Part shown: positions 32,737 to 41,548 of the stretch, in pieces
Numbering within the stretch: the first letter of the stretch is position 1
How the letters are laid out: each line of letters opens with the position of its first letter
Source of the DNA: Albimonas donghaensis
GTDB lineage: Bacteria; Pseudomonadota; Alphaproteobacteria; Rhodobacterales; Rhodobacteraceae
Direction of reading: 5' to 3'
Assembly (NCBI RefSeq): GCF_900106695.1
Contig: NZ_FNMZ01000001.1
Span: forward strand, 868,001-932,000
DNA length: 64,000 nt
The notes under the pieces: generated by a model
What the model was told of the DNA's origin: nothing
Seen by the model: only the letters and a program-made list of their open reading frames with translations
Databases searched by the model: none
Made by a program: the position numbers and the translations under genes

Positions 32737-33975
32737 TCAGGCGAGCAGGGCGAAATCCGTCGCATCTATCTGTGACTCCCCGATGTTTTCGAGCCGCATT
32801 TCGCCCGCGCCGTCGAGATAGGCGATGCGCAGGTCGCCACGATGCTCGCGGAAGGAGAGATCGTCGAAATCCGCGCCCCGGTCCAGCGCGATCAGGTCGA
32901 GGCCCGGCTGCCAGTCCAGCACCGTGTCCTTGCCGCCGTCGCGGGCGAAGACGAAGATGTCGGCGCCATCGCCGCCCTGAAGCCGGTCCCGCGAGGCGCC
33001 GCCGTCGAGACGGTCGTCGCCCGCGCCGCCCTCCAGCCGGTCCCGGCCCCGGCCGCCGCGCAGGTCGTCGTCGCCCTCGCCGCCGCGCAGAAGGTCCCGC
33101 CCGGCGCCGCCCTTCAGCAGATCGGCCCCCGGGCCGCCGTCGAGGCGGTCGCCCCCGCCTCCGCCCCTGATCACGTCATCGCCTTCGCCGGCGAAGACAC
33201 GGTCGGCCTTGCCCTTGGCCGAGATCCGGTCGTCGAGATGCGTGGCGATGAACTCGTCCCGCCCGCGGGACCCCTGGATGGACACCACGTCCTTGCGGTC
33301 CACCCAGCGGGCCTTGGGCGTGTCGCCGGGCGCGCCGTAGAGCTGGCGCATGGCCTGGAGATCGAGGCGGCCGAGTTCCGTCGTGTCGTCGCTCCGGTTG
33401 TAGGCGAGCACCGTCAGCCCGCCATGCGCGGCGTCGTAGCTGATCGAGGGCTCGCCCGAGAACGGGTGCTTGAAGCCCAGGGCATGGCCGATTTCGTGCA
33501 GGACCAGCGAATGGCCGAAGCGTCCGGGGGCGAAGGCTTGCGGATCGCCCGCGAAGCGCGCGTTGAGGAACAGGTCGCCGCCGATATCGTCATGCGTCTG
33601 CCGGGTCTGCCGCGCGCCGTCCACGGTCGTCTGATACTGGCCGGGATAGTAGGCGTAGCCGTCGAGCTGTCCGCCGGTGGCGTTGGTCCGTCCGGCCATG
33701 CCGACCAGGGCGAAACGGAGATCGCCGCGCGCTGCGTCCGGCGTCTCCACCAGCGCGATTCCGGCGGAGTCGGCCCAAGTCTCCAGCGCCGTCCGGATGC
33801 CGTCCTTCTGCGCGGGCTTCCAGTCCTGGTAGCCGGAGAACCGCCCCTTGGCATAGGGCGCGGGGCGGTCGCCGAAGCTGTAGGTGACGACGACGGGCGT
33901 GCCGGCGTCCTCCTCCGCGTTCCACCGCAGCCAGGGCTTTCGTCGTCCGGTGAGAATCTGGGTGGAGGTCATCAA
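32737..33975 (-). CDS. Serralysin-like M10 metalloprotease with RTX repeats
   Basis: 412 residues with no Sec signal, as expected for type I secretion. The zinc motif HEIGHALGFKHP is at about residues 160-171. The Met-turn position reads TVLAYN instead of the usual SVMSY: the methionine is replaced by leucine while the zinc-ligand tyrosine remains. Nine-residue calcium-binding RTX repeats (GGxGxDxL) run from about 265 to 345, followed by the C-terminal beta region with FARDGGKDTVLDW. No ABC exporter, membrane-fusion protein or inhibitor gene is nearby, so secretion must rely on a type I system elsewhere. Located 122 bases after mlaF. Confidence 0.88.
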   Translation of the reverse strand: MMTSTQILTGRRKPWLRWNAEEDAGTPVVVTYSFGDRPAPYAKGRFSGYQDWKPAQKDGIRTALETWADSAGIALVETPDAARGDLRFALVGMAGRTNATGGQLDGYAYYPGQYQTTVDGARQTRQTHDDIGGDLFLNARFAGDPQAFAPGRFGHSLVLHEIGHALGFKHPFSGEPSISYDAAHGGLTVLAYNRSDDTTELGRLDLQAMRQLYGAPGDTPKARWVDRKDVVSIQGSRGRDEFIATHLDDRISAKGKADRVFAGEGDDVIRGGGGGDRLDGGPGADLLKGGAGRDLLRGGEGDDDLRGGRGRDRLEGGAGDDRLDGGASRDRLQGGDGADIFVFARDGGKDTVLDWQPGLDLIALDRGADFDDLSFREHRGDLRIAYLDGAGEMRLENIGESQIDATDFALLA

Positions 33976-34097
33976 GGGGCTCGGCGTCTGGGGTCTTCGT
34001 CGGATCGAACGCTAGGTGCGGGGCCGTCAGACGTCCGACGCAAAAGCGCCGCGCCGAGGAAATCGCATCCCGAAGCCCGGAGCCGCCCCGCGGCGCG

Positions 34098-34874
34098 TCA
34101 GCGGATCGCGGCGATGGGGCCTTCGGCGCGACCGTGGATGAACTGGGAGACGTAGGGGTCTTCGGTGGCGTCGAGCTCCCCGACCGCGCCCTGCCAGCGG
34201 ATCTCGCCCTCATGGATCATCGCCACCCGGTCGGCGATGGCGCGCACCGAGGTCATGTCATGGGTGATGGTCATGGCGGTGGCGCCGATCTCGGTGACCA
34301 GCTCGCGGATCAGCTCGTTGATCACGCCGGCCATGATCGGGTCGAGGCCGGTGGTCGGCTCGTCGAAGAAGATGATCTCGGGGTCGGTGGCGATGGCGCG
34401 GGCGAGACCGACGCGCTTCTGCATGCCGCCCGAAAGCTCGGCGGGGAAGAGATCCGCGGTCTCCGGCGTGAGCCCGACGCGGCGGAGCTTCTCGATGGCG
34501 ATTTCGCGGGCCTCGGCGCGGGGGCGGCGATGGGCGCCGTGGCGCATGCGGAAGGCGACGTTCTCCCAGACCAGCATGGAGTCGAACAGCGCGCCGCCCT
34601 GGAACAGCATCCCGAACCGCGACAGCAGCGCCTCGCGGTTGCGGGCGGTGGCGCGGGCGCCGTTGATGAGGATTTCGCCGGCGTCGGGCTCGATGATGCC
34701 GAGCACGCATTTCAGGGTCACCGATTTGCCGGTGCCGGAGCCGCCGATGATCACCATGCTCTCGCCCTTTGCCACGTCGAGATCGACGCCGCGCAGGACG
34801 TGCTTGGGCCCGAAGGACTTGCGGACGCCCTTGAGGGCGATGCGGGACGGGGCCGGGGGATTGGCGTCGGTCAT
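34098..34874 (-). CDS. mlaF: ABC transporter ATP-binding protein, MlaF family
   Basis: 258 residues. Walker A is GGSGTGKSV, the signature is LSGGMQKRVGLARA, and Walker B is IIFFDEPTTGLDP. The GGMQKR form and SKF-like start (LKGVRKSFGPKHVLRGVDL) are typical of MlaF/Ttg2A, which powers phospholipid transport between inner and outer membrane. The ATG overlaps the mlaE stop by 4 bases (ATGA). The substrate-binding MlaD gene is not adjacent. Confidence 0.88.
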   Translation of the reverse strand: MTDANPPAPSRIALKGVRKSFGPKHVLRGVDLDVAKGESMVIIGGSGTGKSVTLKCVLGIIEPDAGEILINGARATARNREALLSRFGMLFQGGALFDSMLVWENVAFRMRHGAHRRPRAEAREIAIEKLRRVGLTPETADLFPAELSGGMQKRVGLARAIATDPEIIFFDEPTTGLDPIMAGVINELIRELVTEIGATAMTITHDMTSVRAIADRVAMIHEGEIRWQGAVGELDATEDPYVSQFIHGRAEGPIAAIR

Positions 34875-35665
34875 GAGGAGAACAGCGCCTCGGTCAGGAT
34901 GTAGTTGGCGGCGAGGATCAGGATCGAGGCCGAGACCACCGCGTTGGTGGTGGCGGCCCCGACGCCCTGGGCGCCGCGGCCCGAGTTGTAGCCCTGGTAG
35001 CAGCCCATCAGCGCGATGATGAAGCCGAAGGCGGCGGCCTTGATCAGGCCCGACACGATGTCGTCGCCCGTCAGGTATTGCTCGGTGTTGCGGATATAGG
35101 CGGAGGGCGCGAAGTTCAGCCGGGTCACGCCCACCAGAAACCCGCCCATGATGCCGATGACGTCGCCCACGAAGGCGAGGATCGGCATGGCGATGGTCGC
35201 GGCCAGCAGGCGCGGCGCGACGAGGTATTTCATCGGGTTGGTGGAGAGCGTGGTCAGGGCGTCGATCTGCTCGGTCACCCGCATGGTGCCGAGTTCCGCC
35301 GCCACGGAGGCGGAGACGCGGCCCGCCACCATCAACCCGCCGAGCACGGGGCCGAGTTCGCGCACCATGCCGATGGCGACGATGGAGGGGACGACGGATT
35401 CGGCGTTGAACCGCGCCCCGCCCGAATAGATCTGCAACGCCAGCGCGCCGCCGGTGAAGAGCGCGGTCATGCCGACGACGGGCAGGGAGAAATATCCGAT
35501 CCGCAGGAACTGGCGGGCGAATTCCGCCGGATACCAGGGCGGGCGGAAGATGTGGCTGGCGCCGGACAGCGCGAACAGGGTCAGCGCGCCGGTGGCGCGG
35601 CACAGGCCCAGCGCCGTGGCCCCGATGGCTGCGAGGAACGCGGCGACGGAAGTGAGGACGATCAT
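34871..35665 (-). CDS. mlaE: ABC transporter permease, MlaE family
   Basis: 264 residues with five to six membrane helices. Family motifs are GMTALFTGGALALQ, VRELGPVLGGLMVAGRVSASVAAELGTM (shown in part), MRVTEQIDAL and MGCYQGYNSGRGAQGVG. MlaE forms the membrane part of the phospholipid-trafficking complex with MlaF. ATG 35665 starts at the expected N-terminal helix; the frame is open upstream without homology. Its start lies 175 bases after the broken sulfotransferase gene. Confidence 0.9.
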   Translation of the reverse strand: MIVLTSVAAFLAAIGATALGLCRATGALTLFALSGASHIFRPPWYPAEFARQFLRIGYFSLPVVGMTALFTGGALALQIYSGGARFNAESVVPSIVAIGMVRELGPVLGGLMVAGRVSASVAAELGTMRVTEQIDALTTLSTNPMKYLVAPRLLAATIAMPILAFVGDVIGIMGGFLVGVTRLNFAPSAYIRNTEQYLTGDDIVSGLIKAAAFGFIIALMGCYQGYNSGRGAQGVGAATTNAVVSASILILAANYILTEALFSS

Positions 35666-35840
35666 CAGGCGGCGGATCCATCGAAAAGGGCGGTGGCGAC
35701 GTGGCGGCGCCGTCGGACGACCGAAACCGGCCGCGGGACATTCGCAACGGGCGACGGGGTCTTGGTCTCCTGCGCGCCCGTTCCCTGATATATCGACGCC
35801 GGCGGCGGGAACCAAGGGCGTGCGGGCCGGTGGGATCGGG

Positions 35841-36420
35841 TCACGCGAGGCGCCGGGAGGGGAAAGGGTCGCGGCCGAGGAGCTCGGACAGCCAGGAGAT
35901 GTCCGGGCGGGAGGTTTCCTCCACCGCGCGCAGGATGTGGGTCGGGGGGCTGAAGGTCCGCGCCGTCCTGGCCGATGACCGACAGGAAATCTATGAGCGC
36001 GTCGCCGCCGGTCAGCTCCTCCGGGTCGTGGATGCGCAGCGTCAGCCGGTTGCGCCCCAGCCCGCGCTGCCAGGGGCCGAGCGCGCGGCGGCAACGCGGC
36101 GGCCGCGGGCGTATCCGGTCCAGCGTCTCGCCGTTGCGCAGGCGGGCGGCACCCTTTCCCATAAGCGCGAGCAGGGCCCGTCGCTTTCGTGGCGCGAGCT
36201 GCCGGAAGGTCTCGGAGGTCAGAACCACGTCATCCCCGGCGGCAAGTCGGGCGAGCGCGTCGGCGAGCGCGGCCTCGGCCGCCTCCCGGCCCGGACCCGC
36301 CCGGTTCAGCGCCAACGCGCGCTGGATCCAGGTGGCACCGGTCTTGGGCATCCCGATATGGAGATACAGGGTTCCGGGACCGTCGGGGGCGACTGCGCTC
36401 CTGGCGGCCCCCGGCGTCAC
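35841..36420 (-). pseudogene. Decayed sulfotransferase-like gene
   Basis: GTG 36420 overlaps the alr stop as GTGA. The start of the product has the PAPS-binding signature (TLYLHIGMPKTGATWIQRAL) of sulfotransferase-family proteins, then DDVVLTSETFRQL, but the central ~50-70 residues expected in the family are absent. A middle block RLTLRIHDPEELTGGDALIDFL looks genuine, after which the frame turns to Pro/Arg nonsense. One base over, the sequence continues sensibly as SPPTHILRAVEETSRPDI...ELLGRDPFPSRRLA and stops at 35841-35843. This is best read as an internal deletion plus a frameshift near 35955-35965. Confidence 0.6.
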
Positions 36421-37553
36421 GCGCCGGCCTTCTCGTAGGTCCGCAGATAGCGGGCGCCGAGCCCAGTGAGCACCTCGTAGCCGGTGGTGCCGCTGGCCGC
36501 GGCCAGCCGGTCGACGTTCTGGTTGGGGCCGAGGATTTCGGCGAAGTCGCCGGGCGAGGGCTCGGGGATGTCGGTCAGATCGACGGTGATCATGTCCATC
36601 GAGACGCGCCCGGCCACCGGCGCCGGTCGGCCGTTCACATAGACGTCGAAGTCTTTCGACAGCCGGTGCAGCCCGTCCGCGTAGCCGATGGGCAGCACGC
36701 CGATGCGGCTGGCGCGGCGGGCGGTCCAGGTGGCGCCGTAGCCGACGCTTTCGCCCGCCGGGATTTCACGCACCTGCAGGAACGGGACCATGAGGGTGAC
36801 GACGTGGCGGGCGTCGACGAAGGGCTCCCCGCCGTAGAGACCCACGCCGGGGCGCACCAGGTCGAAATGGAAGGGCGCGCCCAGCAGCGTCCCGCCCGTG
36901 GCGGCGAGCGAGCGGCGGGCGCCGGGGGCGATGCGGGAGGCAAGCTCGGACCGGCCCAGGAAGGCGCCGCGCTGGCGGGCGTTCATGGAGTTCGCGGGCT
37001 CGTCGGCATTGGCGAGATGGGACATGACCAGGGTCAGGTCCAGCCCCTCGGGCGGATCGGCGCGCAGGGCGTCGAGTTCGGCCGCGGTGAAGCCGAGGCG
37101 GTTGATCCCGCTCTCGATATGCAGTCCGGGGCCGGAGGTCGGGCGAATGTCGTCGCGCGCCGCCAGCCAGGCCTCGACCTGGAAGGGCGAGGACAGGACC
37201 GGGCGCAGGTCGGTTCCGCGGAAGGCGGGCGCGTCGTCGGGCATGTAGCCGTTGAACACGTAGATCGCGGGGCCGGGGCCGAGGGTCTCGCGCAGGGCCG
37301 CGCCCTCGCCGGCCTGGGCCACGAAGAAGGTGCGGGCGCCGGCCTCGTGCAGCGCGGTCGCGGCGGGGGCGAGCCCGGTCCCGTAAGCGTCGGCCTTGAC
37401 CACCGCGGCGGCCTCGGCGGTGGGGGCTTTGGCCGCCAGCGCGCGCCAGTTGTCGGCGATGGCGTCGAGATGCACGGTCAGCCGCGCTTTCGATCCCGCG
37501 GCGACGGGCCGGGCGGGGATGGAGGCGGACGCGGCGGCGGCGGATGAGGTCAT
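36417..37553 (-). CDS. alr: Alanine racemase
   Basis: 378 residues. Alr interconverts L- and D-alanine for peptidoglycan with pyridoxal phosphate. The PLP lysine is Lys53 in VVKADAYGTG; the second catalytic Tyr is in ESVGYGATW; the PLP-phosphate region has RPGVGLYGG and RVSMDMITVDL. ATG 37553 is preferred for its GGGAG ribosome-binding site 8 bases upstream; an in-frame ATG at 37586 would overlap the dnaB stop by 14 bases. dnaB-alr on one strand is frequent in Alphaproteobacteria. Confidence 0.94.
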   Translation of the reverse strand: MTSSAAAASASIPARPVAAGSKARLTVHLDAIADNWRALAAKAPTAEAAAVVKADAYGTGLAPAATALHEAGARTFFVAQAGEGAALRETLGPGPAIYVFNGYMPDDAPAFRGTDLRPVLSSPFQVEAWLAARDDIRPTSGPGLHIESGINRLGFTAAELDALRADPPEGLDLTLVMSHLANADEPANSMNARQRGAFLGRSELASRIAPGARRSLAATGGTLLGAPFHFDLVRPGVGLYGGEPFVDARHVVTLMVPFLQVREIPAGESVGYGATWTARRASRIGVLPIGYADGLHRLSKDFDVYVNGRPAPVAGRVSMDMITVDLTDIPEPSPGDFAEILGPNQNVDRLAAASGTTGYEVLTGLGARYLRTYEKAGA

Positions 37554-37572
37554 GGGCGCGGCTCCCGCCGGA

Positions 37573-39090
37573 TCAGAAGGCGTCATCGCGTCCGACCTGG
37601 GGATAGGCGTCGCGAGCGAGGTCGCCGAAGCGGGTGAACCGGCCCTCGAAGGCCAGTTCCACGGAGCCGATGGGACCGTGACGCTGCTTGCCGATGATGA
37701 CCTCGGCCTTGCCGCGCACGTTCTCCATGACCTCCTGCCACCTCATCGTGGCCTCCACGTCGGTTTCGGAGGGCTTCTCGCGTTCCTTGTAGTATTCCTC
37801 GCGGAACACGAACATCACCACGTCCGCATCCTGTTCGATCGATCCCGATTCCCGAAGGTCCGAAAGCTGCGGCCGCTTGTCCTCCCGGCTCTCCACCTGC
37901 CGCGACAGCTGGGAGAGCGCGATGACGGGGATGTTGAGCTCCTTCGCGATGGCCTTGAGGCCCATGGAGATCTCCGCGATCTCGTTCACGCGGTTGTCGG
38001 TGCGTCCGGCGCCGCGGACCAGCTGAAGATAGTCGATGAACAGCGCGTCGAGCCCGTGCTGGCGCTTGAGCCGGCGGGCGCGGGCGGCGAGGGTCGAGAT
38101 CGGCAGGGCCGGCGTGTCGTCGATGTAGAAGGGCATCTTCTCCAGTTCGCGCGCGGCTTCGACGAAGCGGCGGAACTCCTCCTCCTCCATGTCGCCGCGG
38201 CGGATCTGCTCGGAGGGCACGCGGGACTGTTCGGAGAGGATGCGGGTGGCGAGCTGCTCGGCCGACATTTCGAGCGAGAAGAACCCGACCTTGCCGCCAT
38301 TGACCGTGCCGAAGGTGCCGTCGGGCTTCTCGCCCTCCCGGAAGGCCTTGGCGATGTTGAAGGCGACGTTGGTGGCCAGCGAGGTCTTGCCCATGGAGGG
38401 ACGCCCCGCGAGGATCAGGAGGTCCGAAGGGTGCAGGCCGCCGAGGCGACGGTCGAGGTCGACCAGGCCGGAGGAGATGCCGGCCAGCCCGCCGTCGCGC
38501 TGATAGGCGGCGTTGGCGACTTCGATCGCCTCGGTCGCGGCCGACAGGAAGGACCGGAAGCCGCCGTCGGAGCGGCCCTTTTCGGCCAGCGAATAGAGGC
38601 TCTGCTCGGCTTCCACGATCTGGTCGGAGGGCTCGGTTTCCGCATCCGCGGCCTGGGCGCGGTCGCGGATCTCCAGGCCGATTCGCATCAGGTCGCGGCG
38701 GATGGCGAGGTCGTAGATCGCCTGGGCGTAGTCCTTGGCCGAATAGATCGAGATCGCCGCGCCCGCGAGCCGCGCCAGATAGGAAGCGCCGCCGAGTTCC
38801 TTGAGGCCCTCGTCGTCTTCGAGGAAGGTCTTCAGGGTGACGGCGTTGGCCTGGAAGTTCTTCTGGATGCGGCGCGCGGCGGTGGCGAAGATGCGGGCAT
38901 GAACGGGGTCGTAGAAATGCTCGGCCGCGAGGAAGCTCGCGACCCGGTCATAGACCTCGTTGTTGATCAGGATCGCGCCCAGCAGCGCCTGCTCGGCCTC
39001 GATGTTCGAGGGCGAGGCGGCGGGGGCGGCGAGCGCCGTGTTCGCCGGATCCTCCGCCGGCGGGGCGGGGGGAGGCGGGCCGTCGTCCAT
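37573..39090 (-). CDS. dnaB: Replicative DNA helicase DnaB
   Basis: 505 residues. The N-terminal helical domain begins at about residue 28 (NIEAEQALLGAILINN). The RecA-like motor has Walker A GRPSMGKTS, FFSLEMSAEQLATR, DALFIDYLQL and the arginine-finger region LSQLSRQVESREDKRPQLSD. It unwinds DNA at the replication fork as a hexamer. The first 27 residues are Ala/Pro-rich. Divergent from the peroxiredoxin gene; alr follows with little or no gap. Confidence 0.96.
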   Translation of the reverse strand: MDDGPPPPAPPAEDPANTALAAPAASPSNIEAEQALLGAILINNEVYDRVASFLAAEHFYDPVHARIFATAARRIQKNFQANAVTLKTFLEDDEGLKELGGASYLARLAGAAISIYSAKDYAQAIYDLAIRRDLMRIGLEIRDRAQAADAETEPSDQIVEAEQSLYSLAEKGRSDGGFRSFLSAATEAIEVANAAYQRDGGLAGISSGLVDLDRRLGGLHPSDLLILAGRPSMGKTSLATNVAFNIAKAFREGEKPDGTFGTVNGGKVGFFSLEMSAEQLATRILSEQSRVPSEQIRRGDMEEEEFRRFVEAARELEKMPFYIDDTPALPISTLAARARRLKRQHGLDALFIDYLQLVRGAGRTDNRVNEIAEISMGLKAIAKELNIPVIALSQLSRQVESREDKRPQLSDLRESGSIEQDADVVMFVFREEYYKEREKPSETDVEATMRWQEVMENVRGKAEVIIGKQRHGPIGSVELAFEGRFTRFGDLARDAYPQVGRDDAF

Positions 39091-39245
39091 GGGGGTCTCC
39101 GTGCTGGTTCGCCTTTCCCTACACCCGAAATCGGGCCCTCGGGCAAGGCGGCATCAAGGCCCGGCGAGCGTGCGGGTATTGCGCTCCGCCCAGGTGGGAA
39201 ACATGTTACCACGTGATCGAGACATACGCAGCCAAGGAGCGGGCG

Positions 39246-39902
39246 ATGACCTTGCGGATCAATGACACGGCGCCGGATTTCGAGGCGGACACCACCGAGG
39301 GACCGATCAGGTTCCATGACTGGATCGGCGACGGATGGGCGATTCTGTTCAGCCATCCCAAGGACTTCACGCCGGTCTGCACGACCGAGCTGGGGACCAT
39401 GGCGGGGCTGGCGCCCGAGTTCGCCAAGCGGAATTGCAAGATCATCGGGATCAGCGTCGACCCGGTGGAGAGCCACGTGAAGTGGAAGGCGGATATCGCC
39501 TCGGCCACCGGCAACGACGTCGGCTACCCGATGATCGGCGACGAGACGCTGGCGGTGGCCAAGGCCTTCGGGATGCTGCCCTCGGATGCGGGAGCGAGCT
39601 CCGAGGGGCGGACGGCGGCGGACAACGCCACGGTGCGCACGGTGTTCGTCATCGGGCCGGACAAGAAGATCAAGATGCAGATGGCCTATCCGATGACCAC
39701 GGGCCGCAACTTCAACGAGCTGCTGCGGGTGCTGGATTCGCTGCAGCTGACCATGGGGCACAAGGTGGCGACGCCGGCGAACTGGGCGCAGGGCGACGAC
39801 GTGATCGTGGTCCCCGCGGTGTCGGACGCCGACGCCGAGGCGCAGCACGGGTCGTTCGAGCGCAAGCTGCCCTATCTGCGGATGGTCAAGCAGCCGGGCT
39901 GA
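39246..39902 (+). CDS. 1-Cys peroxiredoxin (Prx6 family)
   Basis: 218 residues. The peroxidatic cysteine is Cys45 in HPKDFTPVCTTELG; no resolving cysteine is evident. The C-terminal extension with KKIKMQMAYPMTTGRNF and WAQGDDVIV is characteristic of Prx6-type enzymes, which reduce hydrogen and lipid peroxides. AAGGAGCGGGCG sets the start at ATG 39246. It is followed by an intrinsic terminator that overlaps the 3' end of the convergent TetR gene. Confidence 0.94.
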   Translation: MTLRINDTAPDFEADTTEGPIRFHDWIGDGWAILFSHPKDFTPVCTTELGTMAGLAPEFAKRNCKIIGISVDPVESHVKWKADIASATGNDVGYPMIGDETLAVAKAFGMLPSDAGASSEGRTAADNATVRTVFVIGPDKKIKMQMAYPMTTGRNFNELLRVLDSLQLTMGHKVATPANWAQGDDVIVVPAVSDADAEAQHGSFERKLPYLRMVKQPG

Positions 39903-39922
39903 TCGGGACCGCCTTTTCGGTG

Positions 39923-40582
39923 TCAGGGGCCGCGCGTCGGGCACGACGCGCGGCCCTTTGCGTTGCAGGCTTGCCGGGTCTGGCGCAGCGCAGCGTCGAC
40001 CAAGGCCTCGGCGGCGCGTCTTGCGGCGCGGGCGGCTGCCTCGGGCGGGACGCCGCGTTCGGTCAGCGCGGCGAGGGTCTCGAAGCCGGTGAGGGCGACC
40101 AGCGCGCTCAGCAGGTCATCGAATACGGCCGGGGGCAGCCGGTCGCGGGCGGGGGCGAGGGCGGCGCGGAAGGCGGCTTCCGCCCGCGGGCTGGGGCGGG
40201 GCGGGGCGGGCGTCGGGTCACGGCGCAGGCGGGCCTGTTCGCGCAGCGCGAGATGGCGGCGCAGCTGCGGCGCGAGGCGCGTGGCGAAGGCGAGACGCCA
40301 GTCGCAGACGGCCAGCGCCCGGTCCGGGGGAGCGGTGAGGCCCGCGAGAATGTCCGGGATGGGGGCGCATTCGGGGTCGGTCACCGCGGCTTCGGCCAGA
40401 AGCTCCGGCGACGGGAACTGGCGGTAGGCGGTGGCGCGGGAGAGGCCAGCGGCGCGGGCGGCCTCGGTCACGCTGGGGGGCTTTCCCGCCGCGTAGAGCG
40501 CGCGTGCGGCGGCGATCAGCGCGCCGCGTGAGGCGGCGGCGCGGCGGGCGGGAGAAGAGGGGGGCCTGGCTGGGTGGGACAT
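39923..40582 (-). CDS. TetR/AcrR family transcriptional regulator
   Basis: 219 residues. The N-terminal HTH is visible at about residues 18-58 (RGALIAAARALYAAGKPPSVTEAARAAGLSRATAYRQF, quoted in part: SVTEAARAAGLSRATAYRQF). The rest is an all-helical ligand domain, very rich in Ala/Arg. TetR regulators usually repress a neighbouring, often divergent gene; here the upstream side is now occupied by an insertion sequence, so the target is not evident. The ligand is unknown. Confidence 0.82.
   Translation of the reverse strand: MSHPARPPSSPARRAAASRGALIAAARALYAAGKPPSVTEAARAAGLSRATAYRQFPSPELLAEAAVTDPECAPIPDILAGLTAPPDRALAVCDWRLAFATRLAPQLRRHLALREQARLRRDPTPAPPRPSPRAEAAFRAALAPARDRLPPAVFDDLLSALVALTGFETLAALTERGVPPEAAARAARRAAEALVDAALRQTRQACNAKGRASCPTRGP
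39927..39959. terminator. Intrinsic terminator between peroxiredoxin and TetR genes
   Basis: 13-bp perfect stem (GGGCCGCGCGTCG / CGACGCGCGGCCC, 4-base loop) followed by TTTG, 25 bases after the peroxiredoxin stop. It lies within the last codons of the convergent TetR gene. Confidence 0.8.
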
Positions 40583-40687
40583 GGCGAGCGCCCCTTCTAT
40601 CGGGCGTCCGCGGTTTGCATCCGGTTAAGCTTGGGATTGAGACGGCTGTCTCATGCGTCCTTTTCCAACAGCAGCGCGGCGTCGGCC

Positions 40688-40691
40688 CTAG
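40688..40691. repeat. Left target-site duplication (CTAG) of the IS
   Basis: CTAG directly abuts the left terminal inverted repeat and is repeated at 41545-41548, matching the YTAR target preference of IS5-type elements. Confidence 0.8.
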
Positions 40692-41544
40692 GGCGCGGAC
40701 TCATATCTTCGCGATCCAGAAGCGGATTGCGGCGAGTTTGAGGGCGGCGAGGTAATTGTCGGCGCGCCGGTCGTATCGGGTGGCAAGACCGCGGAACTGT
40801 TTGATGCGGTTGAAGAAGCGCTCGACGAGGTTCCGCTGGCGATAGACCCACGGACTGAAGCTGAAAGCGTCCTTTCGGATCACGCGCGGCGGGATGTTGG
40901 CCCAAACGCCGCGGGCCGCCGCGCCGTCGCGGATCGGGTTTGTGTCGTAGGCGCGGTCGGCGATCAGGGTCGCGCCGGGATCGAGATCGGTGACGAACTC
41001 GGTTCCCACCGGCGCGTCGCCCGCCTGGCCGGGCGTCAGCTTCAAGCGGATGGGGCGGCCTTCCGCATCGACCAGGGCGTGGATCTTCGTGGTCAGCCCC
41101 CCGCGGGAATGTCCCATGCAGCCATGCCCGCCGTCGTCCTCGGCGGGACCCCCCTTTTTACCGCGGCCCCGTGCTGATGCACGCGGACGCAGGAGCTGTC
41201 GATCATCACGATGTCGCCGTCATAGGCCTCTGAGATCGCTTCCAGAATGCGGTCCCAGACCCCGGCCGCACGCCACCGCGTGAAGCGGTTGTAGAGCGTG
41301 GTGCGCGGGCCATAGCGCTCGGGCACGTCGCGCCAGGGCGTGCCTGCGCGGAACCTCCAGAGGATGCCGTTGATCACACGGCGGTCGTCCACCCGCGGCA
41401 CGCCCCGCGACTTCTGCGGCAGCAGCGGCTGGATGATCGCCCATTCCCGGTCGGTCAGTTCGTGACGGCGCATCGAAACCTCCTTCTTTCGGAGGTTGAA
41501 TCAAAGATGCGAGGTCATGGGAATCCCGTTTATGGGGACGCGCC
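40692..41544 (-). mobile_element. IS5-family (IS427-type) insertion sequence, 853 bp
   Basis: Ends are GGCGCGGACTCATA on the left and, as reverse complement, GGCGCGTCCCCATA on the right (11 of 14 identical), flanked by CTAG duplications. A transposase in two frames joined by a slippery run fills the element. Length and organisation fit the IS427 group. All parts needed for mobility look intact, so insertion is probably recent. Confidence 0.9.
40701..41473 (-). CDS. IS5-family transposase made by programmed -1 frameshift
   Basis: The first frame starts at ATG 41473 (MRRHELTDREWAIIQPLLP) and carries the first catalytic Asp in VMIDSSCVRVH; without shifting it ends at 41093. The second frame (to 40701) holds LIADRAYDT with the second Asp and RNLVERFFNRIKQ with the Glu of the DDE triad. 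At 41149-41160 the minus strand reads TAAAAAGGGGGG; a -1 slip there turns VKRG into VKKGGPAEDDGGHGCMGHSR, which restores the family consensus. The frameshift is therefore very probably programmed rather than a mutation. Confidence 0.85.
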
Positions 41545-41548
41545 CTAG
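41545..41548. repeat. Right target-site duplication (CTAG) of the IS
   Basis: Second copy of the CTAG duplication, immediately after the right terminal repeat. Confidence 0.8.

Noticed and set aside
34027-34040. Imperfect palindrome GTCAGACGTCCGAC upstream of the serralysin gene as operator
   Set aside because: Short with a mismatch in each arm and no further copy seen; chance is likely.
40692-41473. Transposase read as two broken genes
   Set aside because: The slippery run and the restored consensus after a -1 shift indicate programmed frameshifting, not inactivation.
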